A stretch of 13,012 bases of DNA from Acidobacteriota bacterium. Its GTDB lineage: Bacteria > Acidobacteriota > Terriglobia > Bryobacterales > Bryobacteraceae. The notes under the pieces were generated by a model. It made no database searches and was not told the DNA's origin. It saw only the letters and a program-made list of their open reading frames with translations. The DNA is taken from contig JAPKYY010000168.1 of assembly GCA_026394095.1 (NCBI GenBank), forward strand, positions 1 to 13,012, written 5' to 3'. This document shows, one piece after another, positions 5,974-13,012 of this stretch (positions within the stretch are counted from its first letter, which is position 1; every line of letters starts with the position of its first letter). A program made the translations under genes and the position numbers.

Positions 5974-8016
5974 ATGCAGGATCGGATCGGAACATCGGCC
6001 CCCCGGCGTGAAGCCGCGTCAAAGGTATCAGGCAGGTCCATCTACACCGACGACGCTCCTAGCTACGAAACGCTTTACGGTGTCACTGTCCGCTCTACGG
6101 TCCCTCACGCACGAATTCGCAAGATTCACTTCGCCCCCGATCTCCCCTTGGACGAATTCACAATTGTCTCTGCCGACGATTTGCCTGGCCCAAACGTAGT
6201 AGCCTCCATTTGCGAAGACCAGCCCTGCCTTGCCTCCTCCAAAGTAAACCATGTCGAGGAAGCAATACTGCTTATCGCACATCCAGATCGATACCTCGCC
6301 GAGCGCGCCCGCCAGAGCGTCTGCATCGAATACGATCCACTCCCTGCGGTTTTCAACCCGGCGCTCTCTACTCACGCCTTCAAAACCTGCAACATCTCCA
6401 AAGGCCTCCCCACCCAGGCCTTTGCCAATGCTCCTCACATTATCGAAGGCACCTACACAACGGGCGCACAGGAACAGCTTTACATTGAGCCGCAGAGTAT
6501 TGATGCCGCTTTTCTAAACAACACGCTCACCATTTGGGGCTCCATGCAATGCCCCTACTTCATTCAGAAGGCTCTCGACAGGGTCTTCCCCTTCCCTTCC
6601 CGTGTCATCCAGATGGAGACTGGAGGAGGTTTTGGCGGTAAAGAAGATTACCCCTCCATCCTCGCCATCCACGCAGGCCTGCTCTCATGGAAATCAGGCA
6701 AGCCAGTTAAAATGATCTACTCGCGCGGGGAAGACATGGCCGCCACTACCAAGCGGCACCCGGCAATCGTCAAGCATCGCACTGCCGTCGATGCACAAGG
6801 CAGGCTCCTGGCCATGGAGGTCGACATCCTGCTCGACGGTGGTGCTTACGCTACCCTCTCACCTGTCGTGCTGTCCCGCGCCGCCATCCATGCCACCGGC
6901 TGCTACTTCTGCCCGGATATCCAGATCGAAGCCCGTGCCGTAGCAACAAACCATCCACCCCACGGAGCCTTCCGCGGCTTCGGCGTCCCTCAGGTAAATT
7001 TCGCTCTCGAGCGCCACATGGACGTAATTGCCGCATCGCTCCGGATCGACCCGGTCACCATCCGCCGCCGCAACTTCCTTCAACAGGGTCAAAGAACAGC
7101 CACCGGCCAGGTCCTTCATGAGTCAGTCCCACTCCAAGAGCTCCTCGATCGCGCACTTCTGGAATCCAGCTACGAAAGCAAATCAGGTCTCGGCATTGCC
7201 GCTTCCCTGCACGGTGCGGGCTTCACCGGTTCAGGCGAACGATATCTGCAATCAGTTGCCTGCCTCGAAAGAACCGCCGAAGGGAAAATCCGAGTCCTCG
7301 TCTCAAGCACAGAATTTGGCCAGGGCACCAATACGATCCTTTCCCAAATAGTGGCCGATGAACTACAACTCCCCCTCGACGACATCGAAATCGTCCAGCC
7401 CGATACCAGCATCGTCCCGGATTCCGGCCCTACCGTCGCCTCGCGCACTGCCATGATCGTCGGCAACCTCCTCGCAGATGCAGCCCGCCAACTCAAAAGT
7501 CCGGGGGTCAACAAGGCCAGCGCAAAATATGTCCCGCCACACGGAATCGCCTTCGACGAGGCCACCTTCACCGGTGACGCCTACGCCACCTTTTCCTGGG
7601 CAGTCAACATTGCCGAACTGGACATCGATCAGTCCACAGGGCAAACCAAGTTGAAAGATTTTGTTGCCGTTCAGGACGCTGGCAAAATCATCAACCCCAC
7701 TCTCGCCGCCGGACAGATCGAAGGCGGTGTTGCTCAGGGCATCGGTTTCGCGCTCATGGAAGAAGTCACCTACGAAGAGGGCCGCGTTTGGAACCAGCGC
7801 ATGGCCAACTACACCATTCCTACAGCCGCAGACTTGCCTCCTATACGCGTCTTTTTCCTGAATTCTGATGCTTCTCAAGCGAAAGGCCTCGGAGAACTTC
7901 CGATGAACGCTCCCGCCCCGGCCATCGCAAACGCCCTCTCAAGACAACTCGGTACCAATTTCAACCACCTACCCATCACTCCAGAGAAAATCCTCAAATG
8001 CGACAGATCCCGGTAA
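5974..8016 (+). CDS. Xanthine dehydrogenase-family molybdopterin-binding (large) subunit
   Basis: Catalytic subunit of a molybdenum hydroxylase, which inserts water-derived oxygen into a C-H bond of an aldehyde or N-heterocycle. Residues 1-120 form the a/b hammerhead domain (IGTSAPRREAASKVSG; YTDDAP). The Mo-cofactor domain shows GGGFGGKED (217-225), GAFRGFGVPQ (331-340), EFGQGTNT (447-454), ASRTAMIVGN (489-498), EGGVAQGIG (583-591) and GLGELPMNAPAPAIANA (638-654). In the last, E641 corresponds to the catalytic glutamate. FRGFG instead of the AYRCSFR loop places it with xanthine/aldehyde oxidoreductases, not CO dehydrogenase. At about 680 residues it is somewhat short; the stretch between ADAARQLKS and YVPPHG appears condensed. 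Start options are GTG 5926, ATG 5941 and ATG 5974. The last is chosen because family members usually begin just before the IG-x-S-x-PR motif. It is first gene of the operon and overlaps the next gene by 19 bases. Confidence 0.93.
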   Translation: MQDRIGTSAPRREAASKVSGRSIYTDDAPSYETLYGVTVRSTVPHARIRKIHFAPDLPLDEFTIVSADDLPGPNVVASICEDQPCLASSKVNHVEEAILLIAHPDRYLAERARQSVCIEYDPLPAVFNPALSTHAFKTCNISKGLPTQAFANAPHIIEGTYTTGAQEQLYIEPQSIDAAFLNNTLTIWGSMQCPYFIQKALDRVFPFPSRVIQMETGGGFGGKEDYPSILAIHAGLLSWKSGKPVKMIYSRGEDMAATTKRHPAIVKHRTAVDAQGRLLAMEVDILLDGGAYATLSPVVLSRAAIHATGCYFCPDIQIEARAVATNHPPHGAFRGFGVPQVNFALERHMDVIAASLRIDPVTIRRRNFLQQGQRTATGQVLHESVPLQELLDRALLESSYESKSGLGIAASLHGAGFTGSGERYLQSVACLERTAEGKIRVLVSSTEFGQGTNTILSQIVADELQLPLDDIEIVQPDTSIVPDSGPTVASRTAMIVGNLLADAARQLKSPGVNKASAKYVPPHGIAFDEATFTGDAYATFSWAVNIAELDIDQSTGQTKLKDFVAVQDAGKIINPTLAAGQIEGGVAQGIGFALMEEVTYEEGRVWNQRMANYTIPTAADLPPIRVFFLNSDASQAKGLGELPMNAPAPAIANALSRQLGTNFNHLPITPEKILKCDRSR

Positions 8017-8441
8017 CGGTCAACGGCACAGAACATCTCATCGAAGCCTGGCCAATGGAGCGGCTGCTCGATTTGCTCCGCCGCAATCTTGGCCTCACCG
8101 GCACCAAAGAAGGCTGCGGCGAAGGCGAATGCGGGGCTTGCGCGATTCTCTTCAATGGCCAGCTCGTTAACTCCTGCCTGATCCCGGCAGCACAATCGGC
8201 CGGATCAACCATCGTCACCATCGAAGGCCTTGAAGATTCCCGTCTCAAACAGGCCTTCATCGATACAGGCGGCTCGCAGTGTGGCTTCTGCACACCAGGC
8301 ATGATTCTTGCCTCTCACGTTCTGCTGGAATCAAATGAAAACCCCTCTGAACTTGAAATCCGCGAGGCTCTCGCAGGCAACCTCTGCCGCTGTACCGGCT
8401 TCACAAAAATCATCGAAGCCGTCCGCAAGGCCCGGCTATGA
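7998..8441 (+). CDS. Molybdenum hydroxylase 2Fe-2S (small) subunit
   Basis: Electron-transfer subunit of 147 residues, the standard size for the small subunit. It has an N-terminal plant-ferredoxin-like domain with C40-x4-C45-x2-C48-x11-C60 (KEGCGEGECGACAI). The C-terminal helical domain has C95-x2-C98 (QCGFCTPGM) and C130-x-C132 (LAGNLCRCTGF). All eight cluster ligands are present, so both 2Fe-2S clusters should form. It would pass electrons from the molybdopterin site of the preceding gene product to the FAD subunit encoded next. The ATG at 7998 lies inside the last codons of the large-subunit gene (19-base overlap), and the stop overlaps the next start as ATGA. No twin-arginine signal is seen, so the complex is presumably cytoplasmic. 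Confidence 0.96.
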   Translation: MRQIPVTVNGTEHLIEAWPMERLLDLLRRNLGLTGTKEGCGEGECGACAILFNGQLVNSCLIPAAQSAGSTIVTIEGLEDSRLKQAFIDTGGSQCGFCTPGMILASHVLLESNENPSELEIREALAGNLCRCTGFTKIIEAVRKARL

Positions 8442-9265
8442 GAAGTTTCGTCCCCGAATTTGAGCTCTCCACCCCGGCCTCACTGGCCGAAGCCCTAATG
8501 CTCATTGCCTCTGGTGCACGGCCCTTCGCTGGCGGCACAGACGTCATGGTCGGGCTCGATGCCGGCCAACTCACTCACCGCCACTTCGTCAATCTGGCGC
8601 CGCTGACAGAACTTCGCTCCATCCAGGACTGCAACAACTCGATTCAGATCGGCGCTCTGAGTACCTATACAGACATCGCCAACTCCAGCCTCATCGCAAA
8701 ACACTTCCCCATGCTCGCCGCGGCTGCACGTCAAACCGGCTGCCTGGCCATTCAGAATCGCGGCACCATTGGAGGCAACATCGCCAATGCTTCTCCGGCT
8801 GCAGACTCTTGCCCCGTCCTGCTCGCCTACGACGCAAGCATCCTCCTGCGCTCCTCCAACGGCCAACGCACCATCCCCTATCAGCAATTTCATACCGGCT
8901 ACAAAGCTATGGCCCTGGCCCCCGGCGAACTCATTGAAGCCATCCGCTTGCCGATCCGCGGAGGCATCTGGATCGATCGCTTTCGCAAGGTAGGCCCACG
9001 CCAGGCCCAGGCCATCGCCAAACTCAGCCTCGCCGCCTCAGCTCAAGTATGCAGTGGCAAGATCAGCGCAATCCGCATTGCCTTCGGCGGCATGGCCCCA
9101 ACCCCACTCCGTTGCCACCGCACCGAAGACCAGATCCTCTCCGGCCAACCCTGGCACCTCGACGAGCTCCAACCGATTACCGATAACCGCTCGACAGTCG
9201 AATACCGCAAACAAGTCGCCTACAATCTGATGAAGGACTTCATCCAGAGCCTCAACCACGAATGA
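8438..9265 (+). CDS. Molybdenum hydroxylase FAD-binding (medium) subunit
   Basis: FAD subunit of 275 residues, which hands electrons to the final acceptor. The PCMH-type FAD fold is shown by PFAGGTDVMVG (29-39) and TIGGNIANASPAADSCPVL (110-128), both FAD pyrophosphate-contacting loops. APGELIEAIRLP and RFRKVGPRQAQAIAKLS follow in the second half, then the C-terminal CO-dehydrogenase flavoprotein-like domain (IRIAFGGMAPTPLRC). There is no cysteine-rich insertion of the kind that adds a 4Fe-4S cluster in 4-hydroxybenzoyl-CoA reductase. It starts with an ATGA overlap with the 2Fe-2S gene and ends with an ATGA overlap with the P450 gene. The order large-small-medium completes a three-subunit enzyme; no maturation chaperone (XdhC/CoxI-like) or cofactor gene is in the window. 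Confidence 0.95.
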   Translation: MRSFVPEFELSTPASLAEALMLIASGARPFAGGTDVMVGLDAGQLTHRHFVNLAPLTELRSIQDCNNSIQIGALSTYTDIANSSLIAKHFPMLAAAARQTGCLAIQNRGTIGGNIANASPAADSCPVLLAYDASILLRSSNGQRTIPYQQFHTGYKAMALAPGELIEAIRLPIRGGIWIDRFRKVGPRQAQAIAKLSLAASAQVCSGKISAIRIAFGGMAPTPLRCHRTEDQILSGQPWHLDELQPITDNRSTVEYRKQVAYNLMKDFIQSLNHE

Positions 9266-10443
9266 AAGCGCAAACCCCGCCTGGCTCCCTCTCCCTCTTC
9301 TCTTCGCTCCGTGCCATCCGGCAGCGTAGCTTTTACAGCGAAGAAGTAAAGAAGTATGGCCCGGTCTTCAAGACCGCTCAATTCCATCACCGCGTGATCT
9401 GCATCGCCAACCTTCCGCTCGCACACCGCCTGCTGCGCGAGCAGGCAGCCTCCATTGCCCCATGCCCTCAGAATTTCACCAAAGATGTAACAGGTGGCTT
9501 CCTGCGCTTCATGTCCCCCATGAATTACAAGATCTACGGGCCCATGTTTCGACGGGCCTTTGCCAGACCCGTGGTCGAAGCTTCTTCTTCATTCGCTCGC
9601 AAAAAAATACATGAAGATCTCGCTGGACTTGCCTTGCCGCAAGATCCCCTAAATAAACTCAAAGATCTGACCCATCAGATTTTTGTGCGGATCCTCTTCG
9701 GCCTCGAACCAGGCTCACCGATGCTGGATAAGTTCCGCTCATCCTTTGCCGCAATGGCAGATAAATCGATGTCCCAACGTCTCGGCACTGCGGGCCTGGC
9801 TGCTCTGGCCGATCTGCGAGCCATGCTTCGCAATCCACCCGAGGCAATCTCTTCGATCTCTGATCTGGCCCAACAGCTAGACGGTACACTCAACGACACC
9901 GTAATCGACAACCTTCTCTTCACCCTCCGCATCTCTACCAACGATGCAGCAGGTCTGCTCGTCTGGATCCTCGAATTCCTCGGCCGCAATCCATACTGGC
10001 TCGACCAGGTGCGTAAGCAGGAAGATCCTACGCTCCCTTCCCGCATTATCAAAGAAACGCTCCGCCTCTCACGCAGTGAATTCCTCTACAGAAGAGTGGC
10101 CCAGGAATTCGAATTTGAGAACTTCCGTTTCCCTGAAGGCTGGCTCATTCGCATCTGTATCGCCGAGTGCCACCTGGACCCAACCCATTTCGCCGCCCCG
10201 TATACCTTCAACCCCGACAGATTCCTCGGCCCGCCACCCTCCGACCACATCTACTCCCCCTTCGGCATTCGGGATCACGCCTGCAGTGGTGTCGAGTTCG
10301 CTACGATGATTGCAAATCTGGTAATTGATGAGTTGCGGAACTACGACATCATTCTCTCCGGCCCGGCACTAGCGCAGCGTGGCTTCCGACATTGGAATCA
10401 CTGGTGCCCTTCCTCCAAAGTTGCTCTACGGCCTCGGACATGA
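9262..10443 (+). CDS. Cytochrome P450 with non-canonical I-helix
   Basis: Soluble bacterial P450-type heme protein of 393 residues, a typical length, with no membrane anchor. The ExxR motif is ETLR (265-268, within KETLRLS). The PERF-like segment is FNPDRFLG (316-323). The heme loop is SPFGIRDHACSGVEFA (332-347) with C341 as thiolate ligand; against F-x-x-G-x-R-x-C-x-G it has R337 in place of Gly and H339 in place of Arg. The I-helix reads LRISTNDAAGLL: D228 is kept, but the usual following threonine is A229. The C-helix reads YGPMFRRAF. The missing threonine may mean substrate-assisted oxygen activation or a reaction other than simple hydroxylation; this is inference. No ferredoxin or reductase gene is nearby. 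ATGA overlaps join it to the FAD-subunit gene and to the methyltransferase gene, so it is made with the molybdenum hydroxylase and probably acts in the same pathway. Confidence 0.93.
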   Translation: MKAQTPPGSLSLFSSLRAIRQRSFYSEEVKKYGPVFKTAQFHHRVICIANLPLAHRLLREQAASIAPCPQNFTKDVTGGFLRFMSPMNYKIYGPMFRRAFARPVVEASSSFARKKIHEDLAGLALPQDPLNKLKDLTHQIFVRILFGLEPGSPMLDKFRSSFAAMADKSMSQRLGTAGLAALADLRAMLRNPPEAISSISDLAQQLDGTLNDTVIDNLLFTLRISTNDAAGLLVWILEFLGRNPYWLDQVRKQEDPTLPSRIIKETLRLSRSEFLYRRVAQEFEFENFRFPEGWLIRICIAECHLDPTHFAAPYTFNPDRFLGPPPSDHIYSPFGIRDHACSGVEFATMIANLVIDELRNYDIILSGPALAQRGFRHWNHWCPSSKVALRPRT

Positions 10444-11189
10444 AGAGTGCTACTTACTGGGACCAAATCACCACTGGCTTCATCAGACATCGTCACCGTG
10501 GTATCTGGCGTGAATTTACTGATCAGTTAAACCAGTCTTTGGTCGCAGAACTTTTGGCTGGCCCACCCGCAGGACGCATCCTGAAAACCGATCTCTTCGA
10601 CGAAGCGATGCTGAAGGGCGTCGTTGACCCTATGGCCCGAATCGCATCTGAAGTCCATGGCATCGACATTTCTGATCTTGTCGCAAGAACAGCAGCAGAA
10701 CAGAACCCCAACGCTATCTTCAGGCAAGCCAGCGTTACGCAGATTCCGTATCCCGATCAATACTTCGACACCGTCGTCTCATTGTCCACACTCGATCAAC
10801 TGGAAACGATCGAAGAAGTCCACCAGGGCCTATCGGAAATCCATCGCGTACTCGCCCCCGGCGGACGTCTTCTGATCACCTTCGACAATCGCTCCAACCC
10901 GCTGATAGCCGTTCGCAAATACTTGCCCTTCATCTGCGGCCCATATTTCATGGGCGAATCAGTGAGAGTCGCCCAGCTCAAGCCACTGCTCGAATCACGC
11001 GGATTCCAACTGCAACGCATCTTCACCTACATGCATGCTCCAAGGGTGCTAGCGGTTAAAATCTGCCGCCTTCTCGAACACAAACCCTACGCACCAACCA
11101 TCGCCAAACTCCGTCTCTTCGAAGCCCTCGACAATTGGCCCACCAGAAATTGGACCGCAAACTACATCGGCGCAATTGTCCAAAAGTAA
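10440..11189 (+). CDS. Class I SAM-dependent methyltransferase, atypical motif I (paralogue B)
   Basis: Predicted soluble methyltransferase of 249 residues, last gene of the operon. Motif I is RILKTDLFDEA (46-56), again with Lys-Thr-Asp where glycines are usual. Strand 2 ends HGIDIS (D76), motif IV region is FDTVVSLSTLDQL (109-121), and then come VLAPGGRLLITFDNRSNPL (137-155), APRVLAV (200-206) and WPTR (233-236). This is the same motif order and C-terminal layout as the methyltransferase gene at 5085-5942, so they are diverged paralogues. The strand-2 and APGG regions are more canonical here than in paralogue A. The ATG at 10440 overlaps the P450 stop as ATGA and matches the coupling seen at the two previous junctions; an in-frame ATG at 10392 would force a 52-base overlap and is unlikely. 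It probably methylates the product of the preceding oxidation steps, which is inference. Confidence 0.88.
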   Translation: MKSATYWDQITTGFIRHRHRGIWREFTDQLNQSLVAELLAGPPAGRILKTDLFDEAMLKGVVDPMARIASEVHGIDISDLVARTAAEQNPNAIFRQASVTQIPYPDQYFDTVVSLSTLDQLETIEEVHQGLSEIHRVLAPGGRLLITFDNRSNPLIAVRKYLPFICGPYFMGESVRVAQLKPLLESRGFQLQRIFTYMHAPRVLAVKICRLLEHKPYAPTIAKLRLFEALDNWPTRNWTANYIGAIVQK

Positions 11190-11218
11190 AGAGGGTGCCC
11201 ATACAGGACACCCTCTTT
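11188..11218. terminator. Bidirectional intrinsic terminator between convergent genes
   Basis: The arms AAAGAGGGTG (11188-11197) and CACCCTCTTT (11209-11218) pair perfectly over ten bases, with two more C-G pairs inside a single C/A mismatch and a five-base loop ATACA. On the + strand the hairpin ends in CTCTTTG just after the methyltransferase stop. On the minus strand it is followed by CTTTACTTTT, a better T-rich tail, downstream of rho. It fills most of the 51-base gap between the two convergent genes. Confidence 0.85.
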
Positions 11219-11240
11219 GTCAAACCATCAGAGAACCAGA

Positions 11241-12620
11241 CTAGCCGTTCATGCTTGAAAGGAACTCGCCATTGCTCTTCGCCTTCGAAAGCCTGTCGAG
11301 CAACAACTCGATCGACTCGGTTGGCGACAACGGCGACAACACCTTGCGCAGAATCCAGACCCGGTTCAACTCATCCTTAGGCAGCAGCAACTCGTCCTTG
11401 CGAGTACCGCTCTTGTTGATGTCGATCGCCGGGAAGACACGCTTGTCTACCAGCTTGCGATCGAGGTGAACTTCCATGTTGCCTGTACCCTTGAATTCTT
11501 CAAAGATTACATCATCCATACGGCTTCCGGTGTCAATCAGCGCCGTAGCCATGATTGTCAGGCTGCCACCCTCTTCAATGTTGCGGGCCGCACCAAAGAA
11601 GCGCTTAGGGCGCTGCAGTGCGTTCGAGTCCACACCACCAGAAAGCACCTTGCCCGAAGGCGGCACTACCGTGTTGTAGGCACGAGCCAGACGCGTAATC
11701 GAATCGAGCAAAATCACAACATCGCGCTTGTGTTCCACCAACCGCTTCGCCTTCTCGATCACCATTTCAGCAACCTGCACGTGGCGGGCCGCTGGCTCAT
11801 CGAAGGTCGATGAAATCACTTCGCCCTTCACACTGCGCTGCATGTCGGTGACTTCTTCCGGACGCTCATCGATCAACAGAACAATGAGATTCACTTCTGG
11901 ATGATTTGTCGTAATCGAGTTTGCAATCGACTGCAACATCATCGTCTTACCGGTACGCGGCGGAGCAACAATCAAACCACGCTGGCCCTTGCCGATCGGC
12001 GTCAGCATGTCCATCACGCGACCAGAATAGTTGTCCTTGGTCGTCTCCAGCTTCAACCGTTCGTTCGGATAAAGTGGCGTGAGGTTGTCAAAGAAAATCT
12101 TGTTGCGGGTTTCTTCCGGCGCCTCAAAATTGATCGCATCCACTTTGATCAGCGCAAAGTAGCGTTCGCCTTCTTTGGGAGGACGAATCTGACCGGAAAT
12201 CGTATCGCCAGTTCTCAAATCAAAACGGCGGATCTGCGAAGGGGAAACGTAAACGTCATCAGGGCCCGGAAGGTAGTTGTACTCGGGAGCGCGCAGGAAT
12301 CCGAAGCCATCTGGCAAACATTCCAGCACACCTTCTGAGAAGATCAGGCCACTCTTTTCGGCTTGGCTCTGGAGGATCTTGAAGATCAACTCCTGCTTGC
12401 GCAACCCAGCCGTCTGAACGAGGCCAAATTCCTTGGCAATCACGTTCAGCTTTTGGATGCTCATGTCCTTGAGCTCCACCAGATTCAGGTTCGGCGCCTG
12501 TTCTTTAACTTCGCGGCGGCGTCCCTTGGGGCCTTCTGCGGCAGCGGGCGCACCCGCATCCTGCCCATTGTCCTGCCCCGGATTTACCGCGGCGTCTTTG
12601 ATTTCGTTATCGTTTGCCAA
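11241..12620 (-). CDS. rho: Transcription termination factor Rho
   Basis: Hexameric RNA-dependent ATPase/helicase that ends transcription at Rho-dependent sites. Complete at 459 residues, slightly longer than E. coli Rho because of a polar Ala/Gly/Asn/Asp N-terminal extension (about 1-42). The Rho N-domain follows ([20 protein letters not shown]), then the RNA-binding cold-shock-like domain with GFGFLR (105-110) and Y/F contacts. The ATPase core has Walker A APPRTGKT (219-226), the catalytic-Glu region [10 protein letters not shown] (251-260), Walker [17 protein letters not shown] (301-316), the Q-loop [12 protein letters not shown] (320-331) and the R-loop region FKGTGNMEV (376-384). The start is TTG at 12620, supported by GAGG five bases upstream. 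The first 37 bases of the gene overlap the end of engB in another frame, so the two are probably translated in a coupled way. Transcription ends at the hairpin at 11188-11218. Confidence 0.98.
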   Translation of the reverse strand: MANDNEIKDAAVNPGQDNGQDAGAPAAAEGPKGRRREVKEQAPNLNLVELKDMSIQKLNVIAKEFGLVQTAGLRKQELIFKILQSQAEKSGLIFSEGVLECLPDGFGFLRAPEYNYLPGPDDVYVSPSQIRRFDLRTGDTISGQIRPPKEGERYFALIKVDAINFEAPEETRNKIFFDNLTPLYPNERLKLETTKDNYSGRVMDMLTPIGKGQRGLIVAPPRTGKTMMLQSIANSITTNHPEVNLIVLLIDERPEEVTDMQRSVKGEVISSTFDEPAARHVQVAEMVIEKAKRLVEHKRDVVILLDSITRLARAYNTVVPPSGKVLSGGVDSNALQRPKRFFGAARNIEEGGSLTIMATALIDTGSRMDDVIFEEFKGTGNMEVHLDRKLVDKRVFPAIDINKSGTRKDELLLPKDELNRVWILRKVLSPLSPTESIELLLDRLSKAKSNGEFLSSMNG

Positions 12621-13012
12621 ATTTCCCTCACTCCGCGGCCACTTAAGGCCGAGAACGGCATGATTTCCCTGCCAGGCACTTCTGCCCGCATGGCTGCCAT
12701 GCTCTGGTTTTCTTCTTTACGGTTCAGCTTGTCGATCTTCGTAGCCACCACCAGATACGGCCTTTGGTAATGCTCGAGATAATCCCGCAATTGCCGGTCT
12801 GCATCCATCCACCCGCGTCGCGAGTCAACTAGCAGCAGCGACAATTCCAATGTCTGGCGTCCCAGCAGATACGCATCCGCAAGCGCCTTCCAGTGGCCCG
12901 ATTCCGATTTCGGAACCCTTGCGTACCCATATCCAGGCAAGTCCACCAGCAGGAATCGATCGCCTACCCGGTAGAAATTGATGGTCTGTGTCCTTCCAGG
13001 AGTTGAGCTGAC
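12584..13012 (-). CDS. engB: Ribosome-biogenesis GTP-binding protein EngB/YihA/YsxC (N-terminus off window)
   Basis: GTPase needed for large ribosomal subunit assembly. The frame is open to the right edge, giving the C-terminal 142 residues; roughly the first 55 to 65 residues, with the P-loop (G1), lie outside. Visible motifs are the G2 loop [13 protein letters not shown]3 VDLPGYGYA, then the family's switch region [15 protein letters not shown]. The nucleotide-specificity loop is TKID (the T-K-x-D form usual in this family), and G5 is [30 protein letters not shown] is the conserved strand and helix before G4. The stop codon lies 37 bases inside the downstream rho gene. The ATG-like start often assigned near 12946 (a GTG) is not real, because clear homology continues upstream to the window edge. 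Confidence 0.96.
   Translation of the reverse strand, partial: VSSTPGRTQTINFYRVGDRFLLVDLPGYGYARVPKSESGHWKALADAYLLGRQTLELSLLLVDSRRGWMDADRQLRDYLEHYQRPYLVVATKIDKLNRKEENQSMAAMRAEVPGREIMPFSALSGRGVREIWQTITKSKTPR
12624..12629 (-). promoter_or_regulatory. Shine-Dalgarno of rho
   Basis: On the minus strand GAGGGA precedes AAT and then the TTG start, so the GAGG core is five bases from the start codon. It lies inside the engB coding sequence and decides for the TTG at 12620, since no ATG or GTG with a similar site is near. Confidence 0.7.

Noticed and set aside
7363..7878. 171-codon minus frame inside the molybdopterin subunit gene
   Set aside because: The + frame carries all conserved cofactor motifs through this stretch; the minus frame has no motif or ribosome site.
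6000..8441. Carbon monoxide dehydrogenase (CoxLSM) assignment
   Set aside because: Subunit sizes would fit, but the large subunit has GAFRGFG in place of the AYRCSFR active-site loop, so it is xanthine/aldehyde-oxidoreductase-like.
10392..10439. N-terminal extension of methyltransferase B from an upstream ATG
   Set aside because: It would overlap the P450 end by 52 bases, while the ATG at 10440 gives the same ATGA junction as the other genes and starts at the conserved Y-W motif.
11901..12338. 145-codon + frame inside rho
   Set aside because: Antisense to the Rho RNA-binding and ATPase domains, Arg/His-rich with no domain.
1..13012. CRISPR array, tRNA, rRNA, insertion sequence or prophage attachment site
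   Set aside because: Gene packing leaves only short gaps (the longest under about 90 bases); no regular direct repeats with spacers, tRNA cloverleaf, transposase or terminal inverted repeats were seen.

Overview
The window reads like a dense, moderately GC-rich bacterial chromosome. Intergenic gaps are tiny, there is no insertion sequence, tRNA, rRNA or CRISPR array, and two housekeeping genes (rho and engB) lie at the right edge. The style of the HlyD-type adaptors (Gly/Ser/Met-rich insertions, several in tandem) and a Rho with a short polar N-terminal extension remind me of Acidobacteriota, perhaps the Solibacter/Bryobacter side. That placement is inference from memory, not a search result. 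By eye the + strand is C-rich whichever strand carries the gene, so the minus strand is probably the leading strand. The export genes and rho/engB would then be co-directional with replication, and the accessory operon opposed to it.

Left part (1-4515, minus strand): three consecutive HlyD/RND-type membrane-fusion (periplasmic adaptor) genes in one tight operon, transcribed right to left and separated by only 6 and 9 bases. The first carries a 132-residue Gly/Ser/Ala-rich insertion at the tip of its lipoyl-like domain. The third carries a Gly/Met/Pro/Gln-rich insertion in its beta-barrel region and runs off the left edge. No transporter is visible; an ABC or RND permease is expected further left. 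A perfect TATAAT -10 box lies just upstream of the first gene.

Middle part (4577-11189): an accessory metabolic island. It has a GNAT-type acetyltransferase (+) that overlaps tail-to-tail with a SAM methyltransferase (-). Diverging from that methyltransferase is a five-gene + operon: molybdopterin subunit, 2Fe-2S subunit and FAD subunit of a xanthine-dehydrogenase-type molybdenum hydroxylase, then a cytochrome P450, then a second methyltransferase of the same unusual family as the first. The last three junctions are ATGA overlaps and the first is a 19-base overlap, so the five are almost certainly co-transcribed and translationally coupled. Together they can hydroxylate (Mo enzyme), oxidise (P450), methylate (twice) and perhaps acylate one small molecule. 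I do not know a described pathway with this set, and it is the best candidate here for an undescribed system. Substrate and direction (biosynthesis or breakdown) cannot be read from the sequence.

Right part (11188-13012): a strong hairpin between the convergent methyltransferase and rho genes can act as a terminator in both directions. Then come rho (minus, TTG start with a clear Shine-Dalgarno) and the 3' part of engB (minus), whose end overlaps the start of rho by 37 bases.
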